The notes under the pieces: generated by a model
Databases searched by the model: none
What the model saw: only the letters and a program-made list of their open reading frames with translations
What the model was told of the DNA's origin: nothing
Translations under genes and position numbers: made by a program
Part shown: positions 26,164 to 34,791 of the stretch, piece after piece
Numbering within the stretch: position 1 is the stretch's first letter
Layout of the letters: the number at the start of each line of letters is the position of its first letter
NCBI GenBank assembly: GCA_002347035.1
Contig: DEAM01000027.1
Coordinates: 32,261 to 96,260, forward strand
Reading direction: 5' to 3'
DNA length: 64,000 nt
From: Gemmatimonadales bacterium UBA2982
Lineage (GTDB): Bacteria > Gemmatimonadota > Gemmatimonadetes > Longimicrobiales > Gaopeijiaceae

Positions 26164-28071
26164 CTATCGATTAATTCCATTGGGAGCAGTTGGCTCGAGA
26201 ATGCCTTGCTCAAGCCAACGATAATCTCCATCCAACACGCCTTGAGCGAGCCGGTAGGCGTCTGCATCAGTAGCATCAAAAAGTCCCCTAAATAGGCTAT
26301 CTACCCGCTGCCGAGACTGACTGCAGAACAAGTCAGCCAGTTGTACAGGAGTCTCGTCTTCGGGAGCTATGTCAAGTTTCCCCTTTGCCTGGATGCAGGA
26401 AGCGCTCATCGCGTAGAGTTCGGCTGCGATGTCCACGAGCCGAAACAGTACCGCCTGATGACGCTCAAGCTTTGGGCCATACCAGGCCATCGCTAAGGCT
26501 GTGCTGCGAGCTAAGCGACGGGCTGAGCGGTCTACGAAGGCAACATGGCCTGCGAGTTCACCAAAATGTCTGTAGGAAGGTTTACGACTCCATCCAACGA
26601 GGTTACGCCCAACCCAGTTAGCCATATGGAACCCTAATCCGAAGGCATCTTTCACCTTGGCATCCAGCCTTGAGTCAGGATCGGCAACTGAGCCTGCCTT
26701 ACGCAAATGAGGGTCCACAGCCTCTCTAGCGATGAATAGGCGCATGATCTCGGAAGAGCCCTCAAAGATCCGGTTGATACGCATCGAGCGCATCACTTGC
26801 TCAACCGGAATCGGCGCCTCACCTCGGGCCTCAAGCGACTCGGCAGTTTCGTAGCCCCTCCCCCCACGAACCTGCATCGTGCGGTCTACGACCCTCCACC
26901 CGGTCTCTGAGTTCAATAGCTTGCCCATCGCCGCCTCAAGACGAATATCGAACTTACCAGAATCTGCAAGCGCGACCCCTAGGTCCGCGACCGCTTCCAT
27001 AGCAAAGGTTTCCGAGGCGATTGTGGCAACCATGTGCGCTACTGCCTCATGCTTACCTATTGGAGCTCCCCACTGGGCCCGGACTGAGGCCCACTCACGC
27101 ACAACTTGCAAACACCACTTTCCAGTAGCGGCGCAGCTCACAGGTATCCCGAGGCGTCCGGTATTGAGAGTGACGAGGGCCAGTTTTAGTCCACGGCCCT
27201 CTTCCAAAAGCCGGTTTTCGACAGGAATACTCACATTCTTAAACTGTACGACCCCGTTCTCAATCCCGGGAAGGCCCATAAAGGAACAGCGATTTGTGAC
27301 TTCGACGCCCTCTGTAGCCATATCCACAATGAAAGCCGTGATGCCCCCGGGCCCACCTTCTTCGCCTGGCACGCGAGCCATCACGACGAGCAGTTCGGCA
27401 AGCGGCGCATTCGTGCACCACAGCTTAGACCCATTAAGCACGTACGTACAACCATCGTCACTGAGAACGGCTTCGCATTGCATACGAGCTGGGTCGCTAC
27501 CCACATCAGTCTCTGTCAGTGCAAATCCAGAAATCGCTCCCTTAGCTAAACGCGGCAGATATTTTTCCTTTTGTTCATCCGTGCCGAATAGCACCAACGG
27601 TTGCGGTACTCCGATTGACTGATGTGCTGAAAGAGTCACGGATATCGTCGAACTGTGCGTGCCGCACAGTGCGAGAGCTCGGGTATACGTACGCTGAGAA
27701 AATCCGAGGCCCCCGAACTCCTGAGGAATCTTCATGCCGAACGCGCCTAGCTCCGAAAGAGCATCATGTACTTCCGCTGGCATCCCGGGCACCCTGTCTA
27801 GCTCGTCTCCATCTACGGTACGGAGGTAGTCTTCAAGCCTACGAAGGAAATCTTCACCCCGTTCTCCGTCATCCTGCTTAGGTTCCGGGAGAGGGTTGAT
27901 TAAATCCATTCTGAGGCGACCTAAGAAAAGTTCGCGCACGAAGCTAGGCAGCTTCCATTCCTTCTCACGCGCAGCCTCGGCAACCTTTCTTGCCTCTCGT
28001 TCGGACACCTCCCGTTCTAGCGGAAGTACGGGATTCGACGTCCGGACCGTCTCTATTGTTGAGCTGTTCAT
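26164..28071 (-). CDS. Acyl-CoA dehydrogenase, VLCAD/ACAD9-like with C-terminal extension
   Basis: A flavoprotein that introduces a trans-2 double bond into acyl-CoA in beta-oxidation. At 635 residues it is longer than the usual 380-400 because of an N-terminal extension and a C-terminal domain of about 170 residues, as in VLCAD and ACAD9. Seen in the sequence: GFALTETDVGSDP (FAD and substrate binding), the CTNAPLAELLVV segment and the MRINRIFEGSSEIMR motif near the end of the core. Electrons would pass to ETF. It lies 137 bp upstream, in transcriptional order downstream, of the dehalogenase/MDR pair and may share regulation. Confidence 0.92.
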   Translation of the reverse strand: MNSSTIETVRTSNPVLPLEREVSEREARKVAEAAREKEWKLPSFVRELFLGRLRMDLINPLPEPKQDDGERGEDFLRRLEDYLRTVDGDELDRVPGMPAEVHDALSELGAFGMKIPQEFGGLGFSQRTYTRALALCGTHSSTISVTLSAHQSIGVPQPLVLFGTDEQKEKYLPRLAKGAISGFALTETDVGSDPARMQCEAVLSDDGCTYVLNGSKLWCTNAPLAELLVVMARVPGEEGGPGGITAFIVDMATEGVEVTNRCSFMGLPGIENGVVQFKNVSIPVENRLLEEGRGLKLALVTLNTGRLGIPVSCAATGKWCLQVVREWASVRAQWGAPIGKHEAVAHMVATIASETFAMEAVADLGVALADSGKFDIRLEAAMGKLLNSETGWRVVDRTMQVRGGRGYETAESLEARGEAPIPVEQVMRSMRINRIFEGSSEIMRLFIAREAVDPHLRKAGSVADPDSRLDAKVKDAFGLGFHMANWVGRNLVGWSRKPSYRHFGELAGHVAFVDRSARRLARSTALAMAWYGPKLERHQAVLFRLVDIAAELYAMSASCIQAKGKLDIAPEDETPVQLADLFCSQSRQRVDSLFRGLFDATDADAYRLAQGVLDGDYRWLEQGILEPTAPNGINR

Positions 28072-28208
28072 TTCTGCCTGGCCTGTTCAGAGCTATGCGT
28101 TGTGACAGCACGGCTCCGATAAGGTACGGCCCCGGTTCCTCCAAGCTACCTTGAACCCTAGCAAAACTATCCCCTAGTAAATGGCCACCTCTGTTGCAGT
28201 GCTCCGAT

Positions 28209-29072
28209 CTAGAGAGAATTCAGCCAATCATGGATCGCCCTACCTATTTCATTGGGCGAGTCTTCTTGAATAAAATGCCTACCTGCAACTGTAACTTCCT
28301 TTTGGTTTGGCCAACTCCGCGCGAACTCTCGTTGAGAACCCGTTAGGATGGAGCCAGGATCAGCATTGATGAACAGCTTTGGCACCTCACTCTCTGAAAG
28401 CCAATCCGCATACCCCTGAACAGTCTCAACCATATGCGGTGGCTCCCCTTCGATAGGAATTTGACGTGGCCAAGTGAGAATTGGGCGTCGTGACTCCCCT
28501 GGTTTTACGTAGGGCCGCCGGTACTCTTCCATTTCTTCGCTTGTGAGATCTCGAATGATTGCACTCGGAAGAATCCGTTCTACGAAGACATTCTTAGTGA
28601 GTACTATCTCTTCACCCGCTTTTGAGCGCATAGCTTGAAAAATGTTACGGGCGGCTTCCGGCCACTCCATCCATGTAACGGGTCTCACAATGGCCTCCAT
28701 ATAAGCGATTCCCTTTATTGCATTGGGATTGCGACGCGCCCAGTCAAAGCCCAGTCCTGATCCCCAATCATGTGCCACTATCGTAAGACGACCGTTCACC
28801 CCCACTGTCTCGAGCCACTCGTCGAGGTACCTCCGATGATCCTCGAATTCGTATCGACCGTCTGGTGATGGTCCCGACCAGCCCATTCCGATTAAATCGG
28901 GGGCCAGGCAGCGTCCAAGTTCCTGGACGTGTGGAATCACGTTCCGCCACAGGTAAGACGACGTTGGGTTACCGTGAAGGAATAGGATGGGATCGCCACT
29001 TCCGACGTCGATATACGCCATCTCAGAATCGAGCACAGAGATCATTTGTCGCTCGTACTCGGCCATCTTCAA
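28209..29072 (-). CDS. Haloalkane dehalogenase-like alpha/beta hydrolase (HLD-II/DhaA type)
   Basis: The 287-residue protein matches the haloalkane dehalogenases, which hydrolyse carbon-halogen bonds through a covalent alkyl-Asp intermediate. All expected residues are present: HGNP with Asn35 and AHDWG with nucleophile Asp102 and Trp103 (halide-binding pair), Glu126 in YMEAIVRP as catalytic acid in the DhaA/LinB arrangement, and His266 in AGRHFIQED. Its ATG overlaps the stop of the upstream MDR oxidoreductase by 4 nt, so the genes are coupled. The natural substrate is unknown; marine halogenated alkanes are possible. Some related proteins are haloacid or luciferase-like enzymes, but the residue set here is complete. 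Confidence 0.9.
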   Translation of the reverse strand: MKMAEYERQMISVLDSEMAYIDVGSGDPILFLHGNPTSSYLWRNVIPHVQELGRCLAPDLIGMGWSGPSPDGRYEFEDHRRYLDEWLETVGVNGRLTIVAHDWGSGLGFDWARRNPNAIKGIAYMEAIVRPVTWMEWPEAARNIFQAMRSKAGEEIVLTKNVFVERILPSAIIRDLTSEEMEEYRRPYVKPGESRRPILTWPRQIPIEGEPPHMVETVQGYADWLSESEVPKLFINADPGSILTGSQREFARSWPNQKEVTVAGRHFIQEDSPNEIGRAIHDWLNSL

Positions 29073-30073
29073 ACTTCGCTGAGCCGAACTACCATCTTAC
29101 CCGTGTTCGCCCCAGTGAAGAGGCCGATGAGCGCGTCAGGGGACGACTCTATTCCTTCCATGACTGTCTCCCGGTACGTCAAGCGCCCACTTGCAAGCCA
29201 CGAAGACATGTCGCGCATAAAGTCTTCTTGCATATCGCCGTAATGGCTAACAAGAAAGCCTCGGATACTTAACCCCAGCCCGATGGCTCGAGGTAGATTT
29301 GTGGGACCGGGAGTGGGTTCGGATGCATTGTACATTGAGATGGCCCCACAAAGTGCAATGCGCCCGAACTCACGCATTGAGCTGATAGCTGCTTGTAGCA
29401 GCACTCCACCGACATTGTCGAAGTACACGTCCAGCCCCTCAAAAGCCCCCTCACGTAAGTGTCCGCGCAGATCTCCATCGTGGTAATCGAACGCATAGTC
29501 GAAGCCAAGGTCATCTTTCAGATAGGCTACCTTCGCTGCGCTGCCTGCACACCCGATCACACGGCAACCTTTAATCTTCGCGATTTGACCAGCAGCACTT
29601 CCCACGGCCCCTGCTGCACCCGACACGAACACGGTCTCCCCTTCTCGAAGGCTCACTACCCCGAGTAGACCGGTATATGCCGTCATACCCGGCATTCCCA
29701 TCACACCTAGGTAGGCCGAAGGTGGAGCTTCAAGCTCACCCAGTGGCTTCACTCGGTCGCCAGCACAACAAAATGCCTCACGCCACCCGAAACTGCTCAG
29801 CACGTAGTCGCCCTCGGAAAGGTCTTCAGATTCCGAGACCACTACTTGCCCAACGGCGCCTCCATCCATGGTCTTACCGATTTGAAATGGAGGCACATAG
29901 GATTTCCCATCCCGCATCCGGCCGCGCATATACGGATCGACACTCATGAACAGATTACGAATCACGACCTCACCTGATCTAGGATCCCCTGTCTCAGTCT
30001 CTACGATCTTGAAATCATCACGCGACGGCATCCCATCCGGCCGACTTATTAACTGTACTTCACGACTTTTCAT
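29069..30073 (-). CDS. NADP-dependent MDR oxidoreductase (prostaglandin reductase/CurA-like)
   Basis: A zinc-independent medium-chain reductase of the leukotriene B4 dehydrogenase / CurA / YncB branch, which reduces activated carbon-carbon double bonds of enals and enones with NADPH. The N-terminus reads FMSVDPYMRGRM, a branch hallmark, and the Rossmann motif is AAGAVGSAAGQIAK. No structural zinc cysteines are evident. Length (334 aa) is normal. It is the first gene of a two-gene unit with the haloalkane dehalogenase, suggesting successive handling of reactive or halogenated compounds, possibly feeding the adjacent acyl-CoA dehydrogenase. Confidence 0.9.
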   Translation of the reverse strand: MKSREVQLISRPDGMPSRDDFKIVETETGDPRSGEVVIRNLFMSVDPYMRGRMRDGKSYVPPFQIGKTMDGGAVGQVVVSESEDLSEGDYVLSSFGWREAFCCAGDRVKPLGELEAPPSAYLGVMGMPGMTAYTGLLGVVSLREGETVFVSGAAGAVGSAAGQIAKIKGCRVIGCAGSAAKVAYLKDDLGFDYAFDYHDGDLRGHLREGAFEGLDVYFDNVGGVLLQAAISSMREFGRIALCGAISMYNASEPTPGPTNLPRAIGLGLSIRGFLVSHYGDMQEDFMRDMSSWLASGRLTYRETVMEGIESSPDALIGLFTGANTGKMVVRLSEV

Positions 30074-30422
30074 CTGCTGCCTCCCTTGGTTTGACGTTAC
30101 TACCCCCAGGGGACGTAATCACTGTACCACTGAGAAGAACGTGAAATGCTAACAAAATGAATGATTGCAAAACCTTACGAGGCCCGTATCCTGCCACACT
30201 GACAGTATCGCCTGCCGTCTTGAAAAAGCTATGATGGTCTAGGCCTTACTTACCCTATTCCTGTGTTCAGGCAACTATGCAGGAGTAGGGTCGCGCTACC
30301 ATATAGACTACGCTAGCAAGGCGAGTCCAAATAAGAGTTCGCCCAAAAGAGCAGGAAGAAGTTGGGCGATTAGCGCACGTGACTGGAATCGCAGCTCAGG
30401 ACTTTGTGGTAATAACGGTTGC
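30074..30422. other. 349-bp intergenic region
   Basis: It lies between the MBL-fold gene and the MDR oxidoreductase gene, both on the minus strand, and should hold the MDR promoter. A 76-codon minus-strand ORF (30308-30538) runs into the MBL gene and is judged a shadow. No hairpin with a T tract and no RNA gene are visible. Confidence 0.5.
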
Positions 30423-31301
30423 TCATTTCCATTGCTCGTGAGCAACACGCAGCCATTCTTCGGTGTCTGGCCCAGGCTCAGCAAATCCCCTTGCTGGGTT
30501 AGAGGCGATGATCTGATCGATGGTACGCCCTTCTGCAATCAGATTCTTCACCCGGTCACGTATTGTCATTAGCATCGCACGATACTCTAGCAAGTCAGTT
30601 CGTGTAGAAAGTTGGCCATGTCCAGGAATAATGATCGTCTCTTCGTCGATGAGTCCAGCAAGCTCCCAACACGCATCGATCATGCCGTCGTGTGACCCTC
30701 CGTTACCAACGTCTATATAAGGGAGCCCATAACGCACGAACATGTCACCGGTGTGCACTACATTTGCATCACGGAAGTAATAGACTGCGTCACCATCTGT
30801 GTGAGCTGGTCCCAGGTGCAGAAGGTCAATGGTATTTCCGTTGTAGTGGAACTGCATTGACTCATCAAATGTAATCTTCGGAAGCCCGACCTCTTGATAG
30901 GGGGGCTGTGGGCGGTTACTCCCCGATAAAACTTGATGTGTCGCCATCCGCATACGAGCGTTGTTGTGTGCCACAATCAGGGCGCCCTGCCTACCGAAGT
31001 TCTCATTCCCATCCGTGTGGTCGTAGTGGAAATGGCTATTCGCGACGAACGAGACAGGCTTGTCAGTTAAACTCGCGATCGCAGCGACAATCTTGTCCGT
31101 CAAAGGGGCAAACTGGTCGTCTACAAGAAACGTACCGTCGTCACCTATAGAGACGCCGATATTACCGCCACTTCCTTGCAGCATGTACATATTATCCGTA
31201 ACTGGAAATGTGCGGATTTGTATTTGGTCAAAGTTCTGCGACCAGCCCGTCACTGGAGTAATGGCAAGAAGAAGAAACAGGGTAGGAAACGTAAATCTCA
31301 T
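30423..31301 (-). CDS. Exported metallo-beta-lactamase-fold hydrolase
   Basis: An MBL-fold enzyme with the zinc motif HFHYDH (His90, His92, Asp94, His95) and the distal GHG motif in IIPGHGQLS; GDMFVRYGLPYID supplies another zinc-site region. The signal peptide ends at GWSQ. The frame is open to 31358, but ATG 31301 is chosen: GGAGAG lies upstream at proper spacing and the signal peptide then begins MRFTFPTLFL. Such exported proteins resemble quinohaemoprotein-associated or subclass B-like hydrolases, so either lactamase-like or other esterase activity is possible. I cannot assign the substrate. Confidence 0.87.
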   Translation of the reverse strand: MRFTFPTLFLLLAITPVTGWSQNFDQIQIRTFPVTDNMYMLQGSGGNIGVSIGDDGTFLVDDQFAPLTDKIVAAIASLTDKPVSFVANSHFHYDHTDGNENFGRQGALIVAHNNARMRMATHQVLSGSNRPQPPYQEVGLPKITFDESMQFHYNGNTIDLLHLGPAHTDGDAVYYFRDANVVHTGDMFVRYGLPYIDVGNGGSHDGMIDACWELAGLIDEETIIIPGHGQLSTRTDLLEYRAMLMTIRDRVKNLIAEGRTIDQIIASNPARGFAEPGPDTEEWLRVAHEQWK

Positions 31302-31426
31302 AGCGGGTCTCTCCAGCATGCGGCATGCTCTAACGGGACCGGTTATTCTCGCCTGCACTTCCAGCTAGCGCCAGCGCTCACGCAGCCCCGAGCGAAGCTG
31401 ACTTACTCTCCCCTGACTACGGAAGC

Positions 31427-32221
31427 TTACCGCCCAACGGGTGCCTTCCCTCGACTTGTCTCGACGAGAATCACTCCGTTTGCTGCCATCGGAAAAGCTG
31501 TCACGGCTGCTGCTCCCTTGAGTACACGAACACGCTCGACGGACTCTGCAGGTAGAAGATCAAGAACATGAAGACCCCTGGAGCTTCCCCTAGATAGCAT
31601 CCTAAGACGAGGCGACGCATTTACACCGGATATCCGCACTCCGTCAAGATACACATCTGGAGCCTGATCCGACTGAAACGAGCTAGATCCCCGAATATGA
31701 AGGGTCGCACCGGTCCCCAAAGCTCCACCTCTCGTCACGATAACACCCGGAACCTGATCTTCAATTAGATCCATTACGCTCCTCCAGGATTCCTCTTCTC
31801 CAGTAAGTGCTACATCACCACCAGAGGAAGCTGCTGGGCGCGGTCGCCTTCCCGCGATAACGAGGATCTCATCAAGCACGGCCTCAACCCGATCAAGTCG
31901 AACTTGAAGGAAGTCGGCAGCGAGAAGCTGCAGGTCTTCGACCACACCTACGTAGCCGTCAGCTTCGAATTTCACTGCCAGACCACCCAATGGCACCTCT
32001 TCTAATAAAAATTGGCCGGTGTCGGAGGTGACCACCTCTATCCCATAAGCTGGCACACTTACCTTTGCGCCTTCTAGCGGCCCTCCTAGGGTAGCGTCCA
32101 CTACTATACCGGTCAGGAAGCCGGTGTCTTGAGCAACTAGAGATGTAGCTCCCAGTGCGAGTGCTGCAGCTGTGGCACAAAAAAGCTCACCCACACGTTG
32201 AGATCTAGAGAAATTCATCAC
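31427..32221 (-). CDS. Plug-only TonB-dependent-receptor-like protein
   Basis: A 264-residue exported protein with signal peptide (ending LVAQ), then a carboxypeptidase-regulatory-like beta-sandwich (GIVVDATLGGPLEGAKVSVP), then a TonB-receptor plug domain (about 150-258; HIRGSSSFQSDQAPDVYLDGVRI and RVRVLKGAAAVTAFP). It stops where a receptor would begin its 22-strand barrel, in a clean reading frame with no barrel downstream. It may be a soluble or membrane-associated partner rather than a transporter. It lies 8 nt after the lipoprotein gene, with which it is surely co-transcribed. Confidence 0.8.
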   Translation of the reverse strand: MMNFSRSQRVGELFCATAAALALGATSLVAQDTGFLTGIVVDATLGGPLEGAKVSVPAYGIEVVTSDTGQFLLEEVPLGGLAVKFEADGYVGVVEDLQLLAADFLQVRLDRVEAVLDEILVIAGRRPRPAASSGGDVALTGEEESWRSVMDLIEDQVPGVIVTRGGALGTGATLHIRGSSSFQSDQAPDVYLDGVRISGVNASPRLRMLSRGSSRGLHVLDLLPAESVERVRVLKGAAAVTAFPMAANGVILVETSRGKAPVGR

Positions 32222-32229
32222 GTCGCATG

Positions 32230-32634
32230 TCAGCGTCCAATCATAATGACATAGTTCAGGTGATCTCCAGGCCAGACATCGACATTACCCGAGCGCTGTC
32301 CCCCTCTACCCACAAAGTCGACACCAATCTGCACACGCTCTGACCGCCATTTCATGCGGAATGTTCTCGATGTCTTCCCGGTCACAAAACCGACACGGTC
32401 CCTCACGCCGTCCCAGAACGCAAAGATGTTAGCATCCCGAAAGTCGTTGTTCTCGACTGTGAGAAGAACCTCTTCACTCTGCTCTGGCCCGGAGGCCACA
32501 AAGGGATCTTCCACTCCCTCGTTTTGTCCAGTTTGACAAGAACTGAAAAAGACAGCGACTAACAGGATGATTAGTGTGGCCTCTATTCTGGGTAGATAAA
32601 CCATTGCCAACTCAACCCCTAAACGCAGATGCAC
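32230..32634 (-). CDS. Putative lipoprotein of unknown function
   Basis: The N-terminus carries a hydrophobic segment with lipobox FFSSC (Cys33), predicting a lipid-anchored periplasmic or outer-membrane protein. The mature part (about 100 aa) is predicted to be one beta-sandwich: VLLTVENNDFRDANIFAFW, RVGFVTGKTSRTFRM, VQIGVDFVGRG, and DHLNYVIMIGR. I do not know the family. ATG 32604 (codon 11) is an alternative start that makes a more usual signal peptide. It precedes the plug-only protein by 8 nt, so the two may act together at the outer membrane. Confidence 0.7.
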   Translation of the reverse strand: MHLRLGVELAMVYLPRIEATLIILLVAVFFSSCQTGQNEGVEDPFVASGPEQSEEVLLTVENNDFRDANIFAFWDGVRDRVGFVTGKTSRTFRMKWRSERVQIGVDFVGRGGQRSGNVDVWPGDHLNYVIMIGR

Positions 32635-32699
32635 GTATTACCTCTACCCCCAATAGCCCCTTAGGAGCCTCTGAATAGAGCCCTCCCTACACGGGACAC

Positions 32700-33674
32700 T
32701 TAACGCCGACTCATAACTAGGTTTGGACACGTTTTTGCGAGAAGATCAACGTCATGAGAGTGCACCGTGCGCGTGTCAACCGATCCTTCGCCATGTGAAC
32801 TATTCATCACCGCTGACGGGTTAGGGCCGTGAGGCAGACCCAATGCATGGCCCAACTCATGCGCCAGGACAAGTTGAAGTTCCTCTGTATCTTCGAAACG
32901 ATAGACCCTGACCTCCCGGCTCACAGAAATGACCCCTGCAGCTCCCCTGTGTACTGCCTCCCTATATACGCCAGACTCAACTGCAACCGGAGGAAAGTCC
33001 CGTGCGATCGCTTCAACCCGACGCTCATGCTCGCGAAAATCCCGGTTGAGTCGCTGCGCCCCCTCCTGGACGATCAGCATCTCTTCTTCCTGCGCACGCT
33101 TCTGAGATTCCAGTTGCCTAAGCTTGGTCTGGAGTGCTTCGGCAGCCATGCCTAACTCACGTTCTACTCCTGAAGGTGCTCCTCCACGCTGATTCCAGCG
33201 GCGAACCTCAGCATTATGGACTTTAACCTGCTCCTCGTATTCTCTAGTCTGCTCGGAGTGCTGTAACTGCTCTTCTCGTAGTCTCTCTAATTGGCTTGAT
33301 ATCTCGGAATCTCGAACTATCAGTCCACTCCTCTCATGAGCGATTTCCTCCTGACGTCGGACTCTTTCTTGAGTGCGCTCCTGCCTTTCATCGAAAATAA
33401 ATCGAATTGGAAATCCATCGCTCTCATCTAACCTGAACAGTTCACGGCCGGAAACGTCCTCCCAAAGATCAACGGCACGCTGAACAGCTTGCACAGCTTC
33501 TGGAACTGTAAACCCGAACTCCCGATCAATCCTGGCGATCCTCCATGAAAGCGGTGCCGTACAGGGGACCAGTGAAGCTCCTTCGGGACCCTGAGCTATA
33601 GCTCCAGGAACACTCCACCCCGCAGAAACAATGAGAGACAGAATTGTCCCGTTCATTAGTAATCGGGTCGACAA
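32700..33674 (-). CDS. Matrixin-like zinc metalloprotease with coiled-coil region
   Basis: The C-terminal domain has the metzincin zinc site HELGHALGLPHG and a downstream Met (AVMNS), the methionine turn that identifies this clan; it resembles matrixins (M10). The middle (about residues 105-230) is a long Glu/Arg/Gln-rich heptad-like stretch predicted to form a coiled coil. The N-terminus is a signal peptide ending AIAQ. The frame is open from GTG 33695, but GGAGG (33683-33687) lies 8 nt before a TTG at 33674, and that start gives MSTRLLMNGTILS, a normal signal peptide. I use 33674. Likely an exported protease; its coiled coil may oligomerise it or bind a partner. Confidence 0.85.
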   Translation of the reverse strand: MSTRLLMNGTILSLIVSAGWSVPGAIAQGPEGASLVPCTAPLSWRIARIDREFGFTVPEAVQAVQRAVDLWEDVSGRELFRLDESDGFPIRFIFDERQERTQERVRRQEEIAHERSGLIVRDSEISSQLERLREEQLQHSEQTREYEEQVKVHNAEVRRWNQRGGAPSGVERELGMAAEALQTKLRQLESQKRAQEEEMLIVQEGAQRLNRDFREHERRVEAIARDFPPVAVESGVYREAVHRGAAGVISVSREVRVYRFEDTEELQLVLAHELGHALGLPHGPNPSAVMNSSHGEGSVDTRTVHSHDVDLLAKTCPNLVMSRR

Positions 33675-33887
33675 AGTGCTTGCCTCCTTCCACACGGCAC
33701 GGGTGCCCCGCGAAGATCGAAACGTATCTTCTGCTAAGTACCAGTGATAGACCTCAAGAAGGCTGCTCTACCTGGTTGTGTCAGTCAGGACCACCCAAGT
33801 ATGCTATACACTCAGCTGGACCAAGGTCCCATCATCCGCTTGGGAGTCACCTGCCATGGGTCAGTACGCATCTAGCCTAACGCTCCG

Positions 33888-34784
33888 ATGAAGGGACCTG
33901 AGGCAGAGAATTTATCTCTAATGCCGTCACCCAGTGCGAACGAGCAATTTCACAGGAAATGGGAGGCTTATTGGGGGTGGTCAACCGCCGTAGCCATCGT
34001 TGCTCACTTGGCGATGTTCGCCCTCTCTCCTACTTGGAATACAGAGATCGAGGAAGAGATACCGGCGTCCTGGGAAGGCAGCCGTCTTCTTGCGCTCCCG
34101 TTCTTTGGACAAGCCCCTAGCCTCAGGCAAGCTCCCGCTACTCCTTTGTCACTCGCGCAGGGTGCAGACGAAGACCAGACCGAACCCATCACTCAAGAGG
34201 GGTCGACAGCAACCAGCCTCGACCGTGGCGACCTATGGGACGCAGTCGGCGAAAGACTCAAGAGTGGTGGGCGCCTAACACCCTCAATAGCTGAGCCTGA
34301 CATAGAACCTGCGGAGGAGTCAGCTTCAGAAGATACTGTTTCTGAACAGGACAACAGTGGAGTTGTAAATGGCGGCCACACTGAGATCGGTGGCAGACAT
34401 GCTTCTACGACTGATCTTATAATCACTGAACTGCAGGACTCTCTCCGCTTGGACCGGCTTTCAGCACTGCGTCCCGACTTGGCTTTCATGGCCGCATCTG
34501 CGTGGGTGTTAATTCGTAATCCTATTGAGGTGGAAAACTTCATGGGTCGCGGATACCGAGAAGGGTCACTGGATCCATCAATTCATGGAACAGTGAGTGT
34601 CACTTTATGGATTGACCGGGGTGGCTCAGTCGAATGGGCGGAGGTAGTTGAGTCCAGTGGCACACGTGACCTCGATGAGTACGCACTCGAATTGTTTAAT
34701 GAAGTGGCAGAGTTTCGGCCTGCCCGGGAGCGTGGAGTGACTATCTCTAGATCTGTCACACTCCTCGTCCAGTTCCCTTGGTAA
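33888..34784 (+). CDS. TonB-like protein with C-terminal TonB domain
   Basis: The architecture is that of TonB: a short cytoplasmic N-terminus, one transmembrane helix (about 31-47), a long acidic, Ser/Pro-containing periplasmic linker, and a C-terminal beta-alpha-beta domain (about 215-298; HGTVSVTLWIDRGGSVEWAEVVESSG) that contacts outer-membrane receptors. No ExbB/ExbD genes are nearby. It is divergent from the metalloprotease (214 bp apart) and is followed 7 bp later by a TPR lipoprotein. The ATG has a poor Shine-Dalgarno sequence; ATG 33921 is an alternative. It may energise a receptor outside the window or be a structural relative without an energy role. Confidence 0.78.
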   Translation: MKGPEAENLSLMPSPSANEQFHRKWEAYWGWSTAVAIVAHLAMFALSPTWNTEIEEEIPASWEGSRLLALPFFGQAPSLRQAPATPLSLAQGADEDQTEPITQEGSTATSLDRGDLWDAVGERLKSGGRLTPSIAEPDIEPAEESASEDTVSEQDNSGVVNGGHTEIGGRHASTTDLIITELQDSLRLDRLSALRPDLAFMAASAWVLIRNPIEVENFMGRGYREGSLDPSIHGTVSVTLWIDRGGSVEWAEVVESSGTRDLDEYALELFNEVAEFRPARERGVTISRSVTLLVQFPW

Positions 34785-34791
34785 GCGTCGC

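Noticed and set aside
26879..27622. 247-codon plus-strand ORF opposite the acyl-CoA dehydrogenase
   Set aside because: It is antisense to a well-supported enzyme and has a low-complexity Ser/Arg/Pro-rich sequence typical of shadow frames.
30308..30538. 76-codon minus-strand ORF with hydrophobic tail
   Set aside because: Half of it lies in the MBL-fold gene in another frame and no ribosome binding site is present.
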